A stretch of DNA of 64,000 nt, taken from positions 2,318,703 to 2,382,702 of the forward strand of contig SCFE01000021.1 of the NCBI GenBank assembly GCA_004352715.1. Direction: 5' to 3'. Below the pieces are notes generated by a model. That model was not told the origin of the DNA, made no database searches, and saw only the letters and a program-made list of their open reading frames with translations. This document shows positions 1 through 13,150 of this stretch, piece by piece (position 1 is the stretch's first letter; each line of letters opens with the position of its first letter). The translations under genes and the position numbers were made by a program. Source of the stretch: Hofstenia miamia (taxonomy: Eukaryota; Xenacoelomorpha; Acoela).

Positions 1-1510
1 AATATTTCTTCAAGGCGGTTTTCTAATTGAATTCAAGTATAAAATAGTTTTCTCGCAATACGCATTTAGAATAACAGGATTTTAATTTAATCCCATTTTC
101 TTATCACATGTTTCAAATAGTATAGAGATTGAGAATTTTTGCAATAATATCTGAACTTTATAAAGCTTCTAATGCATTACATTCGAGAGAAGACCAATAT
201 ATTTTGGACTTAGAAACATTTTTCCGCTAATATAAGAGCATAAAAATATATTTTTATTACTTGATTTAGCTCCAGAGTTACATGTATTGCTACTGGTTTT
301 AATAAATATGACATATATGATAGTCGCAACTTTCTTGACAAAAATATACCCCATGTTTTAAAATATCGCTCAAATTTCATACAAATCGAGTCATTTGTTT
401 AACAATACGCCGAAACATTTACAAACACTATCATTGCTAAGAAATTTACTAGGCGTTTAAGGAAACTGCATGCTTACATGGACAAAATCTCTTTTGTAAT
501 ATTTAGATCCATTATAGGCTTGGTTGAATGTAACACATTTTCAGGCTAATTGAAGAACTAACATAATATAATACCAGTATGCATTATTCAATGAGATGCT
601 AGTTTACATAGGAATTTCTCAAACTAAAAATACATGTACCTTATTATTTCACTACATTAACTCTTCCAACTATTAAAAAACACACTGAAAATATTTATAC
701 ATTGGCCATGTAACATTTATAAAGCGAAAACACACACTACTTGGAAAACTAGATTGCTATTTGTATAATTTATTTGGTATTATTACTTGTTAATTTTACC
801 TCCCACATTGTTAATGTTTGCATCCTTTAAGTCTATCGTCATTATTCAAGAATTAATCATCAGTTAGCACTTGTCAATAATTGAAAACAACAGTAAATCA
901 ATGCTTTTTGTGATCTGATTAAAAGGAATCAGACACAATTTTTTTTGGTAAATTACAAGTTGATTTCTCCTTTCATCATGGCAAAAAACGTTGATTGCTA
1001 TGTTCACACCCAGAAAATAGAACCAGTAAGTATAAGTACAATAAGGCGCCATTCAAGTTATAAGAACTAAACATAACATGCAAAAAACAGGTAATAATGT
1101 GTAAAAACACAATCAAACATTACAAAAACACTTGAATGCTATGCATTAGAAATGCTATCAAGTTCAGATTTTATTTCAAAATTCATTCTCAATTTCTATA
1201 CCATTTTAAAACACTTGAATAGTAAAATTGGGTTAAAATTCGGCTTTCCTATTTGCATATTATGGGATGAATATTTTATACTTAAATTAAATGATAAACA
1301 GCTTGAGAAAGTATTTATTTTATCCTATCTTTGGTACCAAATGTGGGGATTAATAAATCGTATCATTTGCATAAATGTATAAATTGGGAAATACGAAATT
1401 AATAAAACTTGTTGTGATAATAATTGATTGTTTCCAAGTTGCATAGAATGCATTCTAGTATCATATTATATATATATATAGGCCCATATATAAATATATA
1501 TAGGCCTATG

Positions 1511-1542
<32 letters not shown>

Positions 1543-2280
1543 ATGTTTAATAATGATAAAGTCTAAAGTGATTTTGAATTCAATAATGCTAGTAAAATTT
1601 GAGACTGCTCATTAATTAGGTAACAACCGTCATTACAATTAGTTACATTCTGACATTTGATTCATGGGAAATAGATAAAAACCAACTTTGTCCAACTTTG
1701 TACACGTATGAATATACAGCCGGCATAATGGAATTAAACATTGCTGAAAGAAAGAGAACTACGCTGAAATATTTCAAACTTTTTGGTAGGCTTTTTTGTA
1801 AATTTCTGACATTTCACATGTTTTGATTATTAACGATTTTTTGCAATATTATTCTCCGATAGTTTTACAGAGATTTCTTTTAAAAAACCTAATCAAATAT
1901 ATTTTTGACGAATTGCTATGGGTTTACCGCCCGATGTTAAATAAAATTAATTATCCATTTCATAATAAATAAAAACGTCGTTTGTTTGTTAATGAATATT
2001 TCTAACAACATTAATTAAAATTGAAATTGTCATGTACTTTAGAGAGTGAATGTCATCTCGTTTTATAAATGACTTTTATTGTTGATTAACCATCAATTTA
2101 GATGCTATGATGTGAACTTCATAACGTGCAAATACAAACTGTGCATGTTTCCTACACCGTTCATATCCAACAATGAAGTTATGGCGAATAATGAATGTTC
2201 ATTGAACTGTACATGAAATTTTTTATATAAATGACATTAAAAACCTATCATTTTTAGTGCAGTTTATATTTTCTTTGTAA
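1..2280. other. AT-rich sequence without a supported gene
   Basis: Both strands show only short ORFs of random composition, with no domain, splice-framed exon or transposon terminus that I can recognise. A TA-rich microsatellite lies at 1466-1545. It could be distal upstream or first-intron sequence of the receptor gene that begins near 10.9 kb. Confidence 0.6.
1466..1545. repeat. TA-rich microsatellite with GGCC interruptions
   Basis: Runs of alternating TA are interrupted by two related units containing TAGGCC. This is simple-sequence DNA with no coding potential. Confidence 0.85.
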
Positions 2281-5200
2281 ATGAAATTATTATTTTTAAA
2301 TGTTTGTTTTCTCTGCATGGTGAGAGTATGTGTTTGTTGAATCAGATATTTATTTTTGTCAGTGTTCAAAATATTTTTGCTTGGACATATTTATTAATTA
2401 CAACTTTTACAGAAAAAAAAATTATATCAGTAAAATGTCTGTAAATCAAAAATATATTAAATGTGAAGAGCACAACTCTCTTGAAATTTTTGCATATAGA
2501 AAGAATTCTAATTTCATAGGATATTTTATTTAATCTCTATGTAACGTGTATAAAAAGGTTCATTAAAATTGTAGCAATAGATTACAACTTAATTTTGTCA
2601 ACATGCAGAACATATTCCAATGACGTCAGAAATAGACAGTCAAATTGCACAATTACTGCGCCATATAAGTTTGCAATGTCAAAGGTCGAAGTAGAAATCC
2701 CTTCGAGTATCTTCTACTAATTAGGAACGTATATTTATGGTAGACATTAGTTGCTACATCCTGCGAGTATATGCTGGGCATATCTAATGCTGCACTAAAT
2801 TTTGAGCATCCCCAAGCTTTGACGCTGAAAGTAAGAACCATGAAATGTCTCTGGTTTCTGAACTTAATCAGTGGTATCAACAAAAATCTCATTGACATGT
2901 CCTCGATAGTTGTTTTGCTTACGAATTGGCGAATAAACTAATTGGCAAACACAAAGAAAAAGAACAACATTTTTCTGAAACTTAATCCATGTTGTCACAT
3001 TATATAAATTGTTTCATATTTTGTTTTAGATTTATGTATCTTTAAAAAGCAGGGTTTTGAAACCACAGAAACCCTCGTTCATTACGGGCTTGTCCTATAG
3101 TTTTAAAATATTTTAAAAAATGTTTGATGTACTATAATTGAGCAAAAAGATATCAAAACAAGTGGAGTTCTTGTAATATCGCTGTACAAAATAGTGAAGG
3201 GTTACTTATTTTGAGAACCTTTTGAAACTTTATTTAAATTAAATCCGTGATTAGAAGGTCCTTGCTATTTGGCAAGTGGTTATATATAGTTTTTTATCCT
3301 TTTACTGTGAGAATATTTTAATTTTGCCATGCAATTATTTTCAATTTTATAAATGTGAATGAAGTCATTTTTGGAATTGAAATTGGAAAAAGTTTAAATA
3401 GCATCTGTATTAGTAGTATATCTAGTTATTGTTAATACATACATTAGAGAATAGTGTCTTCCATTTGTTATTAGGTTCCAAAAACCATATATGTAATTGT
3501 AAACTTGGGGACTTATTCCAACCACCATTTCATCATTTGTTTTTTACCAGGTTTTTGTCTATCATGCATATCATTCTCAGTTGACTTATTTTCTCATAAT
3601 GTCTATTATATATCCAGAAACTTTTTGTTGATGTCATGAGCATCATATCTGGGAAGAAGTATTGATATTTCTGTTAAGCTTTTGTTTCTCTTTGATAAGT
3701 CAACTAACATTGTTTCTTACATCCTCCTCCGTCATTTCTGACTGCTTTGTTTTGTTCACTCTGGTCATTGTGATAATTTCAACTCTTTTTGCTATGCCAT
3801 AAAATTTGCAATTCCTGTCCCATAGATCAAGCCACACTACAACTTCTTAAACCTGAGAATATTATTTACGCTTTTATAATTCTTCTATCAATGCCTTTTG
3901 TCAACTTCGTTATCCGTTTGTGCATGAGTGCACCTCTTCCTCTTTCATGTAAAGTTAAGCGGAGTTATATCTCCTTCCATGAAAAATCTATTTTTATAGT
4001 TGTGTGAATTGTTTATCTTGACTGCTTTTTCTTTATTATTCATATATGATTTGTCTTCATGTAGATAACCTTTTGCCGCTGGTTTTTTCTTTAGTCCCCT
4101 CTCAGTGGAATTAATGGTATCGTTGTGGGTGGTGTGCATTTGTAGTGTTGTTTGTTCTCTACTTCCATCTCATTCGAAATTTTCCAGCAATTTTCTGCTG
4201 TAATTATTACTATCACTGCAGAAGTATTTGTTTCAGAATCTATGACCTTTTTCCAAAATTCTTGTGACAATCTTATTTTCTGAAATTTTGCCTAATTGAG
4301 TTAGTAGTTGAGAAGGATTTCTTGTGATTAGACGCTTCAGCCTCCAGTCAACCATGGTTCATCCCTAAATTACATCTTAAAGCTTTTCAGCTCCTTGCGG
4401 GATTAAAGCTCTGCTACTTGTTTGTGATAGTTGCGAAGTACATAATTTAAGAGAGAACATATGTGAGCAATTTCATTCTAAAGCCAAAATTGTCTAAGCA
4501 TAATATGTATATTGTCAATAATGTCAAAAGCTTTTGCAGTTGCTACTATTCTATTCAGTGAGTAGTATTTTTTTCAAAATCGGTTATTTGATGAAAATTT
4601 AAATAAAAAATATAATATATAGTAAGCTTTCGTGCAAGAATACGTACTGTTTTATCTGCTCACAAATATTAATATATTTATAACAATGAAAAGGAATTTT
4701 GAAGAGATATCTATGCAGCTCATCAAAATCTATTTTCACATTTCCTTTGCTCACGAATGAAATTATCTAACAGCAACGCACCTTACGTTTGTTATGATGC
4801 ATTTTCTAAAAAGCTCTAGGACAGAACATTATAATTGTAAGAATGAGAAGATCTCTATCAATCTGGTAGCTTTCTATGAAGTAACTCAATTATTATACAA
4901 AAAATGAGTTTCTATACTAAACAATATAAGTGTTTGACAGATTTTGAATATATAAGCACTGCTAAAAGGGTGTTAGAATTCAGGCAGCAAAATGTCTACT
5001 TAAAACAGCAATGATAATTAATAAACTAAACATAACAGAATACAATTTAAAAAAATGTAAAGTTAAGAAAGAATGAATTTGCAAAATTATAAATCTGAAA
5101 AATATGCACAAGTCTAATTTTTTTTTCAAATTTCAGAAAACTCGCCAAAATTCATTGATTTTTTGAAAAAGCTTAATAAACTGTTGTTCAAGAACCAGAT

Positions 5201-6900
5201 TTGTTATAAATTCATCATGCATTTTTTATGTTATTGTTTATCAGGAATCGAGAATTATTCTATTCACATTGGGCATATCTCTTGATTCTGCCTGGACATT
5301 AAGGCACTTATGGTTTGCAAAAGGGGATAAGTTCACCCCAGTCCTCACCCTCTGGCTGCTTTTGAATAGAACCTCGAAAATAAGATAATTTCTCCAAAAG
5401 TTTAAATATGTCAACACTGTCTCTTGAAGTGGTATTTGCTCTGTATAGTATTTGTAGCTATTTCTGAAATCACTGAGGGAATCATTTGCTGACGGAATTT
5501 CAATGAATTACCACAAAGGTACTAGGATGGATTTCATCATTTATTTTTTTAGTTTTTCAATCAGTCAACATTGTGTTAATAACATTTGAGGCGGATAATT
5601 TTGCCTTTGCTCTTAGTGCTACTTGTGGCACAGTATTTACAAAATGAGCTTGAGTAGTCTAATTCTAACCCAGTAGAACTGCTGTATATGCCAATCAACT
5701 TATATATACATGTAATTTATGCGAATTGTTTTTGCTATTCATTCATTTGCTCCATTACTATTTTTCTTGTCATCTCTTTTCCTTTGAATTAGATGAGTTT
5801 CAAAAACCGAATTTCTTACGCTTGTTACTGTTTTTCCAAAACCTGTTCCAGGCTTGAGGAGGCGCAAAGGGCCTTAGGCTGAATAGGGTTAAGCAGACCA
5901 AACACGCCATCCATTAAGAACGCCGTAATTGAAAATCGCAAACTTTTTCAATTTGAATTTATTATAATAATGAGCTTGTAAAAAAGAGAATTAAAAATTA
6001 TGATATACACACAGGTGAAATCGGCCCGGAACTTTGTCATTATTTTTCGCAATTTCTTCAACTATTTATATCACTTAAACTAAAATTACCTTCTCTGATG
6101 TTATCCTCTATTATAATGTTTGTGGACCTGATGATATCCCATTTTTGCTTTTGAACACTTATTCAAGCTCACTTGCTCCAGGTATTTTGCAAATTTTTCA
6201 CAATATCTTAAACAGTTTTATGTCCATTTAAGTCATCCCAAAAAGCACCTGGGTCATGCCAACGTATTTGCGACATGAGTATCAATTTTCTGTCAGATAT
6301 TAAGCTATATACGTATAAAGTAAACTATCAGAACCTTAAAAATCTGAAAACTATTTGTTGGTACCTATTATCGTTTCAGAGATATGAGCTTATTAATTAA
6401 ACAAGCCATTGATGGGCGTTGCAGATAAGACAATTAACATTTAATTGTTTTTAACAAAATACTTCGTCTAGGATTACCCTAGATATTAATTACTTAAAAA
6501 TCACTAGGAGCTTCCAATAAAATATTTTTTTTCACTTTTTTGGTTGTATGAGATTAAACTGGCAGATTTTGGAATAATCAGAAAGTAATTGTTTTTGAGA
6601 AAACAATAGAAAAATTTGTAGTAACCGCAAAGACAAGCGCACACTTTGCTGAATGACACACATTGAAGAGTGAAATATCGCGGAGAAGAAGACAGTTTCT
6701 ATAAATGTCTCGGCTATATAAAGGTTACCACAGCTTGCAAAGTAATTAAATCAAGAGTAAACTAGTTAGTAAATCCAGAGTTGGAAACATGATGCAGATC
6801 ACCGGCCTGATGATTTGAATGTAAGAACATTTCAAAATAATATAATTATGAAAAAACCCTTTATTTTCCAAACATGAAAAGATTAGAAAAAAATATTTGT
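2281..6900. other. AT-rich sequence without a supported gene
   Basis: No ORF shows a recognisable domain and no clear transposon ends were found. A short signal-peptide-like ORF starts at 2281 but ends at a phase that does not fit the downstream exons, so it is not annotated as an exon. Confidence 0.5.
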
Positions 6901-6927
6901 TGATATCCGCACCTTCTTCAGGTTTAA

Positions 6928-7350
6928 TATAGAAAGCGTAAATTGTAATATAGATTACTGAATTTGTTATATGGAATGGAACTATTATTTGCAATATCAA
7001 AAGTATCAGATGTAATGTCGATGTTGGTCGATTGCAATATAGAAGTGAGAAATGTCATATAGAAAAATACAATTTGAGTAGAAATTCCATATTTGTAGAT
7101 GAATTGAAAAAATTGAAAAGGTTGCGTATCGTTTCGAAACTTGAAAAACACAAATGATATTAAAATCACATATTCATGTAAATATTATTATTCTTGTAAA
7201 ATATATTTATCTTCATAACTTACCGTTTCAGATTGTATTTCTATATTACAATTGACCAAAATCGATATTTTCAATATCGCAAATAAGAGTTCCGCCATTC
7301 AATATAACAAATTCAGTAATCTACTTATATTACAATTGACGCTTTATATA
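6928..7350. mobile_element. Foldback (long inverted repeat) element
   Basis: Arms at about 6928-7050 and 7232-7350 are reverse complements of each other over roughly 115 bases. They share blocks such as ATTACTGAATTTGTTATAT. About 180 bases separate the arms. No transposase lies inside, so this is a non-autonomous foldback or MITE-type element. The exact ends and any target duplication are not resolved. Confidence 0.8.
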
Positions 7351-9224
7351 AAAAATGTATTACAAAGAATCACAAAGTTATAAGCACATTTACAAAATGA
7401 ACATTGCAATTATTGAAAATATATTCAAAAATTAGGTTATAAAAGAAATCATGTAAAATCAACTGTACAAAAATTTAATAATTTCAAAAGAAAAGGTGTA
7501 GTTCTATTTCAGAGATATAACAATATTAATTAAGTTGAATAACCTGCAATCTAAGTTGAATGTTCATATATCATGTAGTAATCAATTCATGGGCTGACAC
7601 GGATAATGAAAAACGTTATTTTCATTTATTTTGCATATTTTGTTCTTTTAAAACAATCTTTACACTTTATGAATTATAATTTGTCGAGGTACATTAATAT
7701 TTGATTTTTTCCCATTAATATATTTCAAATATTTCCACCCATTTGTGATTTAGTGTAATATTAAAATGAATCATTTTGTAAATATCCATTCATGAATTAA
7801 ACCTTAGATTCCCACATTGGGAGTCTAAGAATATCAAAATTACTTTTTGCAAAATTTGTTCTGACTATTGTAACGTCTAGAAATTCTCAGTATCTATCTA
7901 CTGGAGCTTTCAAAATAGTAACAACCTAGCAAAAAATCACAATAACAAGACTATTCTTGTTGAAACTAACCTAGATGCGCTTAATGAATATCTTGGCATT
8001 TTGTTATACATGTTATTCCTCAAAGAACCATTCTAGAGGCCTCTATTTTTATATAATAAGGGAAGCTATATATGAATTAAAACTAATATCATTGGTCCGT
8101 AGGGATTGGAACTGAAATAAAAGAATTGAATAGAATTGAAATTTGTGGATATATTATGTATACTTTTACTCTTGGACCTTTAACATCTGCCAAGGGGTAT
8201 TGTTTTCGGGTCTGTGTGTGTGGTTGTAAGCAAGATTTTTCAAAAGTGAAAGGATGAATCTTAATTAAAAAAATCAAAATAGATATTGGTCTAATTTGAA
8301 TCCTATAAAATTTTCAGAATGATTTGAGTTGCATTTTTGGAGCTAGTGCTAACTTTATACACTTTCAGTAGCAAATATCCATTTTTTTCACTGACTCATT
8401 CATTATTGATCGATTTTCAAAAATTCTTTTTCTAGCATTTAAAGTGAAATACAAAATACAAAACTTAAAAAAAATTTTGAAAATTAGAGTGTTAATTGCA
8501 AAGATATTTGGCATTGGCATTATGTACTTGGAGTTTTTTATATTTATTTAACTGGTTTAATTTTTGTAATAACCAATGCTACATCAAATCTTTGAGTACA
8601 ATGGTTGTGTCAAGTTTGTTGTACGCGCTTGACTGTCTACTATTGAACTATAAAATAAAATGCTAAAATTATGTAAATCTTTTCTGCACAGCCTTAGAAT
8701 CTTTGAGTGAACTAAAAGTTCTATTGCTTCGTCAATTTTTAACATATGAAGCTAGAGGCAAGTGCGATTGGTTACCCCAAATTGATTCTACATTTAAAAA
8801 AAATTAGAAGTGGAAAAAGCTATAAATCTTATGCTTTCCAGTACAAAACGTTATCTTAAAGTTAAATTTATATAATATTATTAGGTTAGTATATATTTGT
8901 AACATCTGTTTATATCATAAGATCTATGTGAATTGCATTAATCTATATAATTTAATATTTTTGTATAATGTCGCATCATTTTATTGCCAGAAATATTTCT
9001 CACAATCTCTATCAAATTCATTGAATTTCCTCCAAACAAATTTAACTGATTTCAACAGAATCTAAATAAAGAATGTATAATAAAATGACAATGATATTGT
9101 GGATAATTTTGTATATATGCATGAAGCAAATAACCTTAACATCATTCGACCTCCTAAAAACGTTTTTTGTGTTTACACACATGACGCAGATTTTATATTC
9201 ACTAAATTTTCTCACGGAATTCTG
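7351..9224. other. AT-rich sequence without a supported gene
   Basis: I see no coding signature, RNA gene or clear transposon termini here. Confidence 0.5.
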
Positions 9225-9229
9225 TTGAG

Positions 9230-9427
9230 CCATGGATGTCTATAACACTACCAGGATGTGAACTGTGCTTTTGTAATTGACCAAAGCAGGCTGAACTTAC
9301 ACTAAATCACAGTGAAATTGATCAAACTGTAAACATGTTTAACTTAACTGTCTCACTTATATTCAGCCTCCTTTGGTCAATAACAAAAGGCCAGTTCACA
9401 TCCTGGTGGTGTTATAGAAATCCATGG
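9230..9427. mobile_element. 198-bp palindromic MITE with 5-bp target duplication
   Basis: Terminal inverted repeats of about 66 bases, starting CCATGGAT and including ACCAGGATGTGAACTG, face each other. TTGAG flanks the element on both sides (9225-9229 and 9428-9432), which is consistent with a target-site duplication. A diverged relative of one arm lies near 46051-46120. Confidence 0.85.
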
Positions 9428-9432
9428 TTGAG

Positions 9433-10778
9433 CCAAAAACAACCTAATAACAAGTTTTAGGAAAAATATTGGAAAGGCTGTTTAATTGTCCGCCGGAACC
9501 AATATTATTATTATTCTATTGAAAGTAATTTTACAACTTTCAAAAACATAGCTTTAGGATTAATGGAACACAATAAACAATATGAACAGACTATTTAACA
9601 ATTATTGAAAATGAAAAAGTGTAGAATTCACAAGCAAAAATCTAATTTCCGTTAACCTTTGTAGGACTGAAGCTGTTTACTTATGATCAAATATTTGTAA
9701 AGCTCTTTCATTTTATATCATTGAATGTTATTCGTTTCTTAATAGACAAAAACTAGCAATCCATGAGTCCCCTCATTTAGCGCTAAGGGTTCTATTTAAT
9801 TGATTTTTTGTCCAACAATGAACTAGTAAACGACTAACTTAATTCAACTTATTACCATGACTTAATTAATAGTATTCTAGAGTTGTAGACCTTAGAGATT
9901 CGATGAAAATTGAAAGCGAGATATTACATGATAATGTGTTTCTTTCCCACAAAAACTAAGGTTTTTGAATAAAATAGCAAAAAATTATAAGTTAAAAAAA
10001 AGAAAAAATGGTTGGAGATACTTCTATGACAATAGGCCAATACTTTGTTCCAATCAATAGCCAGGGGCGCACCCAGCTTTTTCTATGAGGAGGGGAACTA
10101 ATATGTATATATATATATATACTGACAGTAGCTTATAAAAAACTGAGGAATAAGGTCCAATTTTCAGGTGTCGGACGGAAACAAAAAAAATTGTCTTACT
10201 GGAGCTTTGAATTTTTTTAAATCCGTAATATTTGTTCAATCCTTCAATACTTTGACAGTATCCAACAAGCGATTTGATAAACATGACCTTTACAGAATTT
10301 GATAACACCCGCTTTGTTTTCAGGCTGAAAAATTTATCAAGCAATGAAATTGTCATAGTTTCATTTCAATCACCCTCTTTTTTAGGGAATTTTTAAATTG
10401 TTCTATTGTTAATTATGCGTAAATTATCACTAAAGACCACTATGTACTTTTAAGTAGGATCGTTTTATAAGAATATTCGCTGAAAAACGAATTTCCGTCA
10501 GACAGTGTAATCCTTTTACTAAGGGAAAAGACATGTCAGGTTTGAAAAAAACTTTGTAAGGTTACCAATAATGTTATATTTTTTAAAAAGTTAGATATCG
10601 AGAATTGGAAAATTATCCAATGGTAATTGTAATTTTTTGAATAAGAGACAATTTTTAATGGCAATAGATTTAAATAAAATTTTTTGTCAGATGTAAGGAA
10701 ACATTGTACTTGGGGCGGGGGGGCTTTGGGTCTCTGACTTCAATCTTATTGCATATAGTTTTTACTTTCTTAAAATCT
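9433..10778. other. AT-rich sequence, one hAT-like terminus, no gene
   Basis: The motif CAGGGGCGCACCCAGC near 10061-10076 resembles a hAT-type terminal repeat, but no partner end was found. No coding sequence is supported. Confidence 0.4.
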
Positions 10779-10863
10779 AGCTTTATATCATTTAAATTTT
10801 TGCTTGTTCTTGCAAACTTATGCCAAAATATGTGGTAATTTTCTTGAGACAACCCAGAATTTG
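10779..10863 (+). repeat. Decayed upstream copy of the 5' part of the first Ig exon
   Basis: This stretch aligns with 10925-11022 through shared blocks, for example AAACTTATGCC and TGTGGTAATTTTC, at roughly 75-80% identity by eye. The functional copy has an acceptor, TTTTCCAG, where this copy reads TTTTCTTGAG, so this copy could not splice at the same place. It is a local direct duplication spanning the intron and start of the receptor's first visible exon. Confidence 0.7.
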
Positions 10864-10942
10864 ACTATAAGTTCGGGTATAGTTATTGCATGAGAAATAC
10901 ATTACATTTATACTAAGATAATTTTGGCTTTTTATCAATCAG

Positions 10943-11362
10943 ATTTTTGTTTAGCTTTGCTATTCTTTCAAACTTATGCCGACATTTGTGGTAATTTTCC
11001 AGAAACTACTCAGAATATTGAGACGGTTTATGGAGCCACCACCATAGTCCCTTGCTCCATAACTCGCCAATGTGCAATTCAATATCCAAAGGTCTATCTT
11101 CACACTGATGCGTGCATATGGGTACAAGAAGTGAGCTATTTTACAATCACAAATGGAGATACATATGCATTGACTCCTGATAATAATAATCCTTTTTATG
11201 AATTCTTAAGTTCTGTCAACTCTAGCTCATGTTCATTGATCGTACAGCCAGTCACAGAATTGAATAGAGACAATTGTTTACCTATATACGAATTCTCTTT
11301 CAGTAGCACAAAAGAGATGAATGGAATATTGGTTTCAAGAACAATCTATTTTGATATTAAAG
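10943..11362 (+). CDS. Receptor exon: signal-peptide-like core plus first (V-like) Ig domain
   Basis: The frame is open through the exon and ends on one base (phase 1) before the donor GTAATA. Two acceptors keep the frame: 10941-10942, which includes a hydrophobic run FCLALLFF followed by TYADICG like a signal-peptide core and cleavage site, and 11001-11002 (TTTTCCAG), which starts at ETTQNIETVYG. The domain has a B-strand-like VPCSITRQC and a C-strand-like ACIWVQ. The F-strand position reads IYEFSFS with no cysteine, while a cysteine sits just before it in RDNC. This is an atypical Ig fold with extra cysteines. No ATG is in frame, so the start is in an earlier exon or has been lost; the frame opens after a TGA at 10891. 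Confidence 0.7.
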
Positions 11363-11528
11363 GTAATAGTAGTATAAGAAACTCTTAATAATTGATAGAT
11401 GGCCTGAAGAAATTTTATCAACACCAAAGTTTATTATTGGGCAATCATATATTTTTCTAAAGCTTTCCATTTATTTACCTGGCAAAGTATAATCTCAATC
11501 AAAAAGTTTGAAAAACATATTAAGGCTA

Positions 11529-11660
11529 TGCTACACTGCAGATTTTTTTCCTAACTTTTGTCAGGTTTTTTGTCTGTTACACTGACGATTTTTGTCAAAA
11601 CCTTTGAAAGTAATTTTGTGTGCTACACTGAGGATTTTTGTTTAATCTTTTGTCCACAGA
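11529..11660 (+). repeat. Three tandem units of a TACACTG...GATTTTTG repeat
   Basis: Units of about 47-50 bases each begin with a variant of GCTACACTGNNGATTTTT and contain TTTTGTCAGG-like segments. Related units recur at 13606-13711, 15068-15206 and, inverted, at 61250-61400. The reverse complement, GACAAAAATCGTTAGTGCAG, appears at 15189-15208, so the units probably come from termini of a MITE family with internally repeated ends. Confidence 0.6.
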
Positions 11661-13149
11661 GAACTAAATATTTTGAATTTCACAACAAAAATTTTTTTGC
11701 GAAATTTATATTTATTGATATATTGAAAGCAAAAAAATTATTTCCTTGAAAATAAAAGCAGTAATTTCTTGTGGAATAACAATGATTACATTATGGAAGT
11801 TATTGTACTCAAGCAATAGTTTAATCCAATCATATGAAGCGTGCGCATTATTTGGCTTGTTGAGTTAAATATGACAACTAAAGCTAAACGTGCATGGATT
11901 CAGTAAGACATTGTTTACCTTTTTCATTCTGACCCTAAACGTACAATGCAGTTAGAGTAAAATATATTTTACCAGAGAATTTTATAATTGGATATTACTT
12001 TACTTTAAGACCTCGTACACTGACGTAAGGGAAAGTACATGAAAATTCAATACCTTTAATTGCGTGTAGTAATCAGGATTGGCCACATTAGAATAACTGT
12101 GCAATAACAAAAACTAATGACTCTCTAAGTATCAGAAAACAAAATCAACTTGTTTTTTATTAAGATTTTAATTTCATACAGTTAGAATAATTGAAAATTG
12201 ATTTTCATGTTTTTCATTTTTCAAGCAGGAGAATAGTTTCCACAGTTTAGTCCGCTGCAAACGCACTAAGGTATATTGGCCTTGTTCTTGCATTACTTTG
12301 CTCCATATAACCCTTCTTGAAAATCCAACAACTGATTATGTAATTATCTACTTGAAACCTTGCTTTACCTTACTTAAGACCTTGTACACTGTTCACTGCC
12401 ATAAAGTAAAAATTTCCCTACTTCACTTTACGTTACAGCAGTGTAAGATCACCCTTACTTTCAACTTTTAGAATTTCCTCATGTAATAATCGAAAGGTAC
12501 ACCTGGAATTGCTGAGAAATATATCATCTTGTAAACCGCGCAAATATAGTAACTGTAGGCAAAATGGGACATTTAATCATTCAACATGAAATAAAATCCA
12601 CAAAATGTTTTTTCTGCTTTGATTTTTTTAGAAAATAATTACATATTTGTAAGGACAAGGAATATAACAGTTTTGGAATTTACTCCCTTAGGTTTTTGCA
12701 TAGTGGAATTTAGTCTGTTGTATTCAATCGTCCATTTTCCCTAAAGATGAAAGGAATATGGAACACTACACAAAGCTAGAAGTATTACTAAATGATTATT
12801 AAATGTAACAGTATGTGTATGTAATAGCTGGTACTGCAAATCTTCGTGATTTTGAGTGTCCCATTATAACCTACGCAAAATGCTATATTTACGAAAAATT
12901 CATTTCTGCATAGCACAACAATATATGATATTTTACCATAATAAATTACAAGACGCCATATTATTGTGTGTAATGTAGCAATTTAAATACCTACCTGGGA
13001 TTCCTACGTCATTTTAAAAAAAAATTTCATGTATCATGCCCTTATATAATGACAAAAAGATCGAAAAGTGAACTCACTTTTCCAAAATATCGTTCCTTTT
13101 TCATAAATTAAATGTGTTTTATAAAGCAACTTGAAATATTTTTTCGGAT
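11661..13149. other. Intron sequence with scattered MITE-like motifs
   Basis: No coding signature. Motifs at about 12006-12040 (AAGACCTCGTACACTG) and 12365-12470 (AAGACCTTGTACACTG and, reversed, CAGTGTAAGATC) look like terminal repeats of one or two small MITEs. Their boundaries are unclear. Confidence 0.4.
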
Positions 13150-13150
13150 N

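Noticed and set aside
2281-2340. Signal-peptide-like ORF (MKLLFLNVCFLCMV) with donor-like sites
   Set aside because: Both possible donors leave the exon in phase 0, while the first Ig exon needs a phase-1 partner. It is 8 kb away with no further support.
5525-5590. Hydrophobic ORF MDFIIYFFSFSIS as possible first exon
   Set aside because: The only phase-1 donor (GTGTTA) is weak, and joining to the acceptors gives an unnatural leader or a stop codon.
9340-9465. Leader-like ORF MFNLTVSLIFSLLWSITKG
   Set aside because: It lies inside the palindromic MITE 9230-9427, so the hydrophobic run is a by-product of the inverted repeat.
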